Source of the DNA: Methanothrix sp.
Lineage (GTDB): Archaea > Halobacteriota > Methanosarcinia > Methanotrichales > Methanotrichaceae
Length of the DNA stretch: 9,446 nt
Assembly (NCBI GenBank): GCA_028688175.1
Contig: JAQTYS010000097.1
Location: 1 to 9,446, forward strand
Direction: 5' to 3'
The position numbers were made by a program, and so were the translations under genes. Positions within the stretch are counted from its first letter, which is position 1, and each line of letters begins with the position of its first letter. The notes beneath the pieces are model-generated. The model made no database searches, was not told the origin of the DNA, and saw only the letters and a program-made list of their open reading frames with translations. Below, piece after piece: positions 5,348 through 9,446 of this stretch.

Positions 5348-6694
5348 ATGGTCCTGGAAAACTTGGGTGGATCGCTGCGCAATGCTTTAAAGAAGATTGC
5401 GTCGGCGAATAAGATTGATAAGGCTTTAGTAGACGATGCCGTGCGGGAGATTCAGCGGGCTCTCCTGCAGGCGGATGTGAATGTCAAGCTGGTGATGCAC
5501 CTCTCCACCACCATTAAAGAGAGAGCCCTCAATGAAAAGCCGGCGGCGGGCATGAACCCGCGTGAGCACGTCATCAATATCGTCTATCAGGAGCTGATCA
5601 ACCTGGTAGGCCGCGGCTGTGACATTCCCTTGAAAAAGCAGAACATCATGCTCGTGGGACTGCAAGGATCGGGAAAGACCACCACTGCGGCAAAGCTTGC
5701 CACCTTCTTCCAGCGAAAGGGGCTGCGAACGGCAGTCATCTGCGCTGATACCTTTCGCGCCGGTGCCTTTGATCAGCTAAAGGCGCTTTGCGAAAGGCAG
5801 GGTGTCTTCTTTTATGGGGATAAGGGCAACCCCGATGCGCCTGCCGTGGCCAGGGCTGGCCTCGAGGTCGCTAAGAAGTACGACGTTCGCATTGTCGATA
5901 CGGCTGGCAGGCATGCCCTGGAGGGCGACCTGATCCAGGAGATGAAGGATATTCATGCCGTGGTCAATGCCGAACAAAAGTTATTGGTGATGGATGCCGC
6001 TTTGGGCCAGCAGGCTTCCGAGCAGGCACGCGCCTTTAACGAAGCGGTGCAGATCACGGGCGTCATCATCACCAAGCTGGACGGCACAGCCAAGGGCGGC
6101 GGAGCTCTCTCCGCTGTGGCTGAAACCAAGACCTCCGTGGCCTTCATCGGCATGGGCGAGACGCCTACTGACCTTGAGAAATTCGAAGCGGACCGGTTCA
6201 TATCCCGCATGCTGGGCATGGGCGACATCAAGACGCTCATCGAGAGAGCCCAGGAGGTGCAGACCGATACCCAGGTGGACGTTGAGTCGCTCATGCGGGG
6301 CAAGTTCACCCTGAAAGATATGTACCATCAGATGGAGGCTATGAACAAGCTGGGACCCTTAAAGCAGATTATGCAGATGCTGCCCATGGGCGGCCTGGGG
6401 CTGGACCTATCCGATAAAGAGTATCAGATGACCAAAGACCGTCTGGATAAGTACCGGGTGATCATGGACTCCATGACTGCCGGTGAACTGGAGGACCCCA
6501 AGATAATAACCGCCTCACGCATCAAACGCATATCCCGAGGCAGCGGAGCCACACCGGATGTGGTTCGTGAGCTTCTCAAATCCCATCAAGCCATGCAAAA
6601 AGCCATCAAAGGCATGAGAGGCGGGGCTGGCAAGATGAATATGAAACGCCTCATGAAGAGATTTTCCCCGGGATCGAAAGCTGGAGAAATGTAA
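5348..6694 (+). CDS. srp54: signal recognition particle protein SRP54 (GTPase)
   Basis: Binds signal sequences emerging from the ribosome together with 7S RNA and SRP19, and delivers the ribosome to FtsY at the membrane through paired GTP hydrolysis. The protein has 448 residues, normal for archaea. The N domain helical bundle is 1-90. The G domain has the P-loop GLQGSGKTTT at 104-113, DTFRAGA at 134-140, DTAGR at 184-188, TKLDG at 242-246 followed by TAKGGGAL, and GMGE at 268-271. The M domain, about 310-448, is methionine-rich (HQMEAMNKLGPLKQIMQMLP) and contains the 7S RNA-binding helix-turn-helix RIKRISRGSG at 391-400. The ATG at 5348 matches the conserved N-terminus. The gene is divergent from tRNA-Cys and converges on the next gene with only five bases between stop codons. 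Confidence 0.98.
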   Translation: MVLENLGGSLRNALKKIASANKIDKALVDDAVREIQRALLQADVNVKLVMHLSTTIKERALNEKPAAGMNPREHVINIVYQELINLVGRGCDIPLKKQNIMLVGLQGSGKTTTAAKLATFFQRKGLRTAVICADTFRAGAFDQLKALCERQGVFFYGDKGNPDAPAVARAGLEVAKKYDVRIVDTAGRHALEGDLIQEMKDIHAVVNAEQKLLVMDAALGQQASEQARAFNEAVQITGVIITKLDGTAKGGGALSAVAETKTSVAFIGMGETPTDLEKFEADRFISRMLGMGDIKTLIERAQEVQTDTQVDVESLMRGKFTLKDMYHQMEAMNKLGPLKQIMQMLPMGGLGLDLSDKEYQMTKDRLDKYRVIMDSMTAGELEDPKIITASRIKRISRGSGATPDVVRELLKSHQAMQKAIKGMRGGAGKMNMKRLMKRFSPGSKAGEM

Positions 6695-6699
6695 AATTT

Positions 6700-7230
6700 T
6701 CAAGTCACCCATTTTCCTTCCGCAGTTGCGTTCTGTCGTTCTCCATCAGGCATCTCCAAGCTGTAGTCTCCCAGAATGCTGCTGCCTTCTGCTGCCAAAC
6801 TCATTTTATAGATCTCCCCGCTCAAGGCAGTTACATCAAGAGACAGTTTGTTTCCGAGAAGCTGTCCCACAGCCTCCGCCGGCATGGTAGCATTGCCAGA
6901 AGTCACGTTTCCTTTGCCAAGAAGGCTTTCCCCGGCCATAGTGAGAAGAAGATCGATGCGGCTATTATTTGACAGATTCAGACGGATCTGGCTTGATGCC
7001 GCTTCTTTCACGTCTGTTGCTGCTGCAACGCTGACAGGATACTCCTCGCTGAGGAATTGATCATAGCTATTCATACCGATGTCCATGGCCGGGTCCCCCA
7101 GAAAGTCGTAGGATGCTCCGCCGCCCAATGAACAACACTTGGCTGCTGTTGGAGAGCTGACCGCAAGCAGTATAACCAGCAACGCAGTGACTGATCTTGT
7201 CAGGAACAACTCTCTTGTGAACGGATCCAT
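6700..7230 (-). CDS. exported protein of unknown function, second of a tandem pair
   Basis: No known function. I place the start at ATG 7230-7228 (176 residues, MDPFTRELF...). This gives a signal peptide with hydrophobic core at about 13-26 (TALLVILLAVSS) and likely cleavage near Ala30, and GAGGG lies about ten bases upstream. A further upstream in-frame start would remove the signal peptide from the N-terminus and overlap the previous gene. The mature protein begins KCCSLGGG, so a cysteine pair lies just after the predicted cleavage site. Residues 81-176 match the domain of the upstream gene (pattern LxL...DLLL...GESLLGKG...GN...YKMSLAAEG..LGDY). Five N-x-S/T sequons (N85, N88, N108, N113, N167) fit archaeal surface N-glycosylation. 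It is 13 bases downstream of its paralog, hence an operon. Confidence 0.72.
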   Translation of the reverse strand: MDPFTRELFLTRSVTALLVILLAVSSPTAAKCCSLGGGASYDFLGDPAMDIGMNSYDQFLSEEYPVSVAAATDVKEAASSQIRLNLSNNSRIDLLLTMAGESLLGKGNVTSGNATMPAEAVGQLLGNKLSLDVTALSGEIYKMSLAAEGSSILGDYSLEMPDGERQNATAEGKWVT

Positions 7231-7243
7231 CGTCTTGAATCCC

Positions 7244-7831
7244 TCATTTGTTGATGCTTTGCGCCGCTTTTCCCACCCATGCACCCGTAGTTGCACTGGG
7301 ATTGACGCTCTTGCCAAGCGCCGTTGCCGGACTCTTCCTGGCAGTTAAAGTTATGCGACCAGTCACCGTTCCCGATTCGCTCGATTGCGTTTGAGCAATG
7401 CAGTCATATTCTCCCGCAAGAGCTTCTCCCGAGACTGAGAGCTTGAGCCGGAATACCTGCCCGCCATCAATCACTGATACGAATATGGTCGGTCTGTCCC
7501 CGGCCACAGAGCCGGCCGCAGTCACAGCCTGACTGCTTGGGTCAGCAGACAATTGACCCGCGCCAAGAATGAGGTCGCCTTCCTGATACATTTGCAGGTC
7601 AAAATGCCTGGCCGTGGTCCCCTTCAAATCAAGAGACCAACTTCCCGTGAGGTTTGCTTGCGATGAGACAGCGCCTACATTGGCGCCTGAAATCAAGCTC
7701 TTGCCCACAGTCAGAGCAGGTATTATTCCTGTGCCGGTGCTCACAGTGCCCATGTAACCCTGACCGGATGTATTGGCTGCCAAACCGATGAATAACAATA
7801 CTATCAGAATTGCTTTCAAGTTCTTTGCCAT
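7244..7831 (-). CDS. exported protein of unknown function, first of a tandem pair
   Basis: No known function. I choose ATG 7831-7829 (195 residues) rather than the upstream ATG at 7870. The longer version would put charged residues before the signal peptide, and its start codon would lie inside the palindromic TATA element. The signal peptide has K3 and K6, a hydrophobic core ILIVLLFIGLAA at 8-19, and probable cleavage after TSG (about 23). Residues 64-165 form a beta-rich domain beginning GSWSLDLKG, with FDLQMYQEGDLILGAG, RLKLSVSGEALAGEY and a terminal GTVTGRITLTAR. This resembles repeats I associate with Methanothrix secreted proteins. The tail (166-195) is low-complexity, rich in Ala, Ser, Gly and Lys. 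The same domain occurs in the downstream gene. Likely surface or pseudo-periplasmic; role unknown. Confidence 0.74.
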   Translation of the reverse strand: MAKNLKAILIVLLFIGLAANTSGQGYMGTVSTGTGIIPALTVGKSLISGANVGAVSSQANLTGSWSLDLKGTTARHFDLQMYQEGDLILGAGQLSADPSSQAVTAAGSVAGDRPTIFVSVIDGGQVFRLKLSVSGEALAGEYDCIAQTQSSESGTVTGRITLTARKSPATALGKSVNPSATTGAWVGKAAQSINK

Positions 7832-7855
7832 AATTGCTTTTGATCTCCACTCATT

Positions 7856-7869
7856 TGATATAAATATCA
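7856..7869. promoter_or_regulatory. palindromic TATA element, probable bidirectional promoter
   Basis: TGATAT-AA-ATATCA is a perfect six-base inverted repeat in the 84-base gap between divergent exported-protein genes. Minus-strand reading gives TTTATATC, with start near 7832, almost leaderless for the gene at 7831. Plus-strand reading gives TATAAATA, with start near 7888 and a leader of about 28 bases carrying GGAG for the gene at 7916. Alternatively, AT-rich ACATAAATAG at 7889-7898 might contribute to the plus promoter, although it is too close to the ATG for a leadered transcript. Confidence 0.5.
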
Positions 7870-7915
7870 TGCTGTCTTAATCAATAAAACATAAATAGCG
7901 TATTGGAGTAAAAAA

Positions 7916-8458
7916 ATGAAGCCCTTTACTGCACTTGTACCGGCTATACTTATCCTATGCTGCCTGGCCTTGCCCAGCACGGCCCTGGAATCCAAGTTCT
8001 TCACGGTCACGGAAAATACTATCTCTCTGGATATGGGTCCAAGCTTCGAGATGGTTAGAGGCGAATTCAACACCAGCGAAAACGGAATGGTCGGCCAGGA
8101 TTTCATCATCAATAACACAGCCGCACCAGGTGCGACATTCATCTCCGTTTTGAGCGTCTATGACGAGACCATGAGCAAATTAAGCCCAGGTGCACTCTCC
8201 GAGATTCTCCTGGTAGGAGGCATTTCTGGGGTGAAAGCCAGAGGCGACGAAGAGACAGGAAACTGGACGGCAATAGATCATCAGGGAAACAATGTGACCG
8301 TTCATACTCTGAGCAGCAATGATTCACGCATTGACATGCTCGGCGGCAGCTACGATATGGCGGTCTGGAATCTGGATGGTCCCAGCTTTGCGGTGATGGT
8401 ATCGCTGCTCGATAGGAATAATACCACACAAATCATCAAGACTCTGGCCGTCAGCTAG
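7916..8458 (+). CDS. exported, sequon-rich protein of unknown function
   Basis: Function not recognised. The 180-residue protein has a clear signal peptide: K2, a hydrophobic core at about 7-19 (LVPAILILCCLAL), and likely cleavage after STA at 23. The mature part has no further membrane span and carries seven N-x-S/T sequons (N52, N66, N116, N126, N135, N168, N169), suggesting an N-glycosylated surface or secreted protein. The mature part alternates short beta-like stretches (FFTVTENTISLDM; SFAVMVSLLD) with Gly/Asn/Asp turns. It resembles small globular 'secreted protein' families of methanogens, but I see no catalytic motif. The ATG has GGAG seven bases upstream. It is divergent from the tandem pair, sharing a possible bidirectional TATA element, which hints at joint expression. 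It shows no clear similarity to the pair's shared domain. Confidence 0.78.
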   Translation: MKPFTALVPAILILCCLALPSTALESKFFTVTENTISLDMGPSFEMVRGEFNTSENGMVGQDFIINNTAAPGATFISVLSVYDETMSKLSPGALSEILLVGGISGVKARGDEETGNWTAIDHQGNNVTVHTLSSNDSRIDMLGGSYDMAVWNLDGPSFAVMVSLLDRNNTTQIIKTLAVS

Positions 8459-8481
8459 TCCAGAGTCGTTTTAAAATTTTT
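8440..8481 (+). terminator. hairpin plus U-run terminator overlapping the gene end
   Basis: GACTCTGG (8440-8447) and CCAGAGTC (8460-8467) form a perfect eight-pair stem with a 12-base loop that contains the TAG stop codon. GTTTTAAAATTTTT follows. It terminates the 7916-8458 gene. The AT-rich tract could also help end the converging dut transcript on the other strand. Confidence 0.75.
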
Positions 8482-8500
8482 GTATCCTCCATTGGAGCAG

Positions 8501-8992
8501 TCAGATATTCTCTCCTTGGTATTTCCCAGAATAAACCACCTCCGCCTCTTTTCCCAGTCGCAGAAATATCAGTTGCATGAGCCGGGCGTTCTTCTTAAGC
8601 CGCAGCCCATGGGGATTGTATACCACCAGCAGGCTCTGGCTGCGTCCCCGGTAGCCCGGATCCCAGAGGGCTGTCTCCAGGCCAGCTCCGCAGCGCAAAA
8701 GAGTGGATCTTGCCCGGGCCAGGGCGGCTGCGTCTTTAGGAATGTTCACGATCTCATTAAAGGTCACCAGATAACAGCCCGCAGGCAATGCAATCCAGCC
8801 GGATGAATCAAAATCGAGCGGCTCGGTCTTTGGCAGCTCTCTTTCCGCGTTATCAAAAGCCACCGCTCCGGCGGATGTGAAGCGCTCGATCTTTTGCAGC
8901 GTCAGCTCCATGCCGCACATCTGCGTCTGCGTCTTTGGGTCGATCATGGACTGCACAAGGCTTTGCGCCTCGCTGCCGATAAGAATGGTCAT
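8501..8992 (-). CDS. dut: archaeal deoxyuridine 5'-triphosphate nucleotidohydrolase (dUTPase)
   Basis: Hydrolyses dUTP to dUMP and pyrophosphate, keeping uracil out of DNA and supplying the dTMP precursor. The protein has 163 residues, the usual length of the archaeal dUTPase branch of the trimeric dCTP-deaminase/dUTPase superfamily. Motifs in order: GMELTL at 27-32; GAVAFDNAERELP at 42-54; FNEIVNIP at 78-85; ARSTLLRCG at 94-102; LETALWDPGYRGRSQS at 105-120; VVYNP at 123-127; and LMQLIFLRL at 138-146. It ends in the KYQGEN tail. The sequence closely follows the Methanosarcina Dut as I remember it. Where E. coli dCTP deaminase has its catalytic Glu (LEFYN), this protein has Val (LVVYN), arguing against deaminase activity. 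The ATG at 8992 has GGGTG eight bases upstream. It is divergent from the DUF1614 gene. Confidence 0.92.
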   Translation of the reverse strand: MTILIGSEAQSLVQSMIDPKTQTQMCGMELTLQKIERFTSAGAVAFDNAERELPKTEPLDFDSSGWIALPAGCYLVTFNEIVNIPKDAAALARARSTLLRCGAGLETALWDPGYRGRSQSLLVVYNPHGLRLKKNARLMQLIFLRLGKEAEVVYSGKYQGENI

Positions 8993-9056
8993 CTACTAAA
9001 CACCCTGCAAAGCTCTATTAACTATCAAAGATAACTCACTTGCGGGTGCTATTGCC

Positions 9057-9446
9057 TTGTTCGAACTTCTCTTCCTGCCGCTGACCCTCGTCATCCTGCT
9101 GCTCATCCTGGTCGCGCCCCTCATCATCGTCTACCTCTTTCTCCGCCTCTCCGAAACGGCCTTTGAGATGGTGGGCTTCTCCCACTGGCATGCTACCCTG
9201 GCGGTCTTCGGCTCCATCCTGGGAAGCCTGGTGGACATTCAACTCATCGAGGCACCCATATCATCCTACCCAGATTGGTACGTGTCTTTGATGAGCCTGA
9301 CCGCCCAAGATGCAGCCATCACATTTCATCCCGTCTATCTGGCAGTCAACCTGGGGGGGTGCATCATCCCTCTGCTCATCTCCGCCCACCTTCTCTTGCG
9401 AGGCCAGGTTAGCCCCAAAAAGGCCCTGCTGGGAATGGTCGTGGTG
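9057..9446 (+). CDS. DUF1614 family membrane protein, 3'-truncated by window end
   Basis: Function unknown; DUF1614 proteins are multi-spanning membrane proteins common in methanogens. The frame is open from about 9000 to the window end, with 130 codons from the proposed start. I place the start at TTG 9057 because GGGTG (9044-9048) lies eight bases upstream and no ATG precedes the first membrane span. The next in-frame ATG (residue 38) would remove that span. Predicted spans are at about residues 3-29 (LLFLPLTLVILLLILVAPL...), 44-63 (including VFGSILGSLVDIQL), and 92-114 (VYLAVNLGGCIIPLLISAHLL), with a fourth beginning near 122. The GSILGSLVDI and VNLGGCIIP segments are what I recognise from the family. 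It is divergent from dut across 64 bases. Confidence 0.82.
   Translation, partial: MFELLFLPLTLVILLLILVAPLIIVYLFLRLSETAFEMVGFSHWHATLAVFGSILGSLVDIQLIEAPISSYPDWYVSLMSLTAQDAAITFHPVYLAVNLGGCIIPLLISAHLLLRGQVSPKKALLGMVVV

Noticed and set aside
7231..7317. N-terminal extension of the 6700-7230 gene to an upstream in-frame start at 7317
   Set aside because: It would overlap the preceding gene's coding region and bury the signal peptide behind 29 mostly basic residues. The ATG at 7230 has its own GAGGG site.
7832..7870. N-terminal extension of the 7244-7831 gene to an ATG at 7870
   Set aside because: That ATG is within the palindromic TATA element, and the extension would precede a standard signal peptide.
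8480..8806. Plus-strand 108-codon frame opposite dut
   Set aside because: It is antisense to a well-supported dut gene with all family motifs; no independent support.
9036..9242. Minus-strand 68-codon frame at the right end, rich in Asp, Glu and Gln
   Set aside because: It is the complement of the hydrophobic CTC/ATC/GTC-rich membrane-protein codons of the DUF1614 gene; the low-complexity charged product is an artefact.
1..9446. CRISPR array, insertion sequence, toxin-antitoxin or defence genes
   Set aside because: I saw no regularly spaced repeats, transposase motifs, terminal inverted repeats or defence-gene motifs on either strand.

Overview
The window looks like the chromosome of a methanogenic archaeon, most likely a Methanothrix (Methanosaeta)-type member of the Methanosarcinia. 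The evidence is an archaeal-type SRP54, an archaeal-type dUTPase very close to the Methanosarcina form, a DUF1614 membrane protein, a small archaeal winged-helix protein, archaeal TATA-like elements, a tRNA gene without an encoded CCA, and Sec-exported proteins rich in N-glycosylation sequons. Bacterial-type DNA gyrase is also expected in this lineage. The genus is an inference from remembered similarity, not from a search.

Layout. Bases 1-392 (minus strand) hold a small winged-helix protein followed by the first codons of a phenylacetate-CoA-ligase-like enzyme, which runs off the left edge. Bases 393-568 are intergenic and carry terminator-like hairpins behind gyrA. Bases 569-4876 (minus) are a gyrB-gyrA operon. 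gyrB starts at TTG behind a strong Shine-Dalgarno sequence, and gyrA starts at GTG 15 bases after the gyrB stop. Bases 4877-5347 form a dense regulatory/RNA interval: the gyrB promoter, a possible C/D-box guide RNA on the plus strand, a hairpin-plus-U-run terminator, tRNA-Cys(GCA) on the minus strand, and back-to-back promoters for the tRNA and srp54. Bases 5348-6694 (plus) are srp54, with a very short leader.

Bases 6700-8458 are an accessory exported-protein locus. Two tandem minus-strand genes encode signal-peptide proteins that share a roughly 95-residue domain and look like diverged paralogs. A divergent plus-strand gene encodes a third exported, sequon-rich protein. The 84-base divergent gap contains a palindromic TATA-like element that could serve both directions. 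This is the only part of the window whose function I do not recognise. Bases 8501-8992 (minus) are dut, and a divergent DUF1614 membrane-protein gene starts near 9057 and runs off the right edge.

Most of the window is housekeeping: DNA supercoiling (gyrase), co-translational protein targeting (SRP54), cysteine decoding and dUTP removal. I see no mobile element, CRISPR array, rRNA or defence system. The most interesting items are the exported-protein cluster and the putative C/D-box RNA. Neither amounts to a demonstrated new system.
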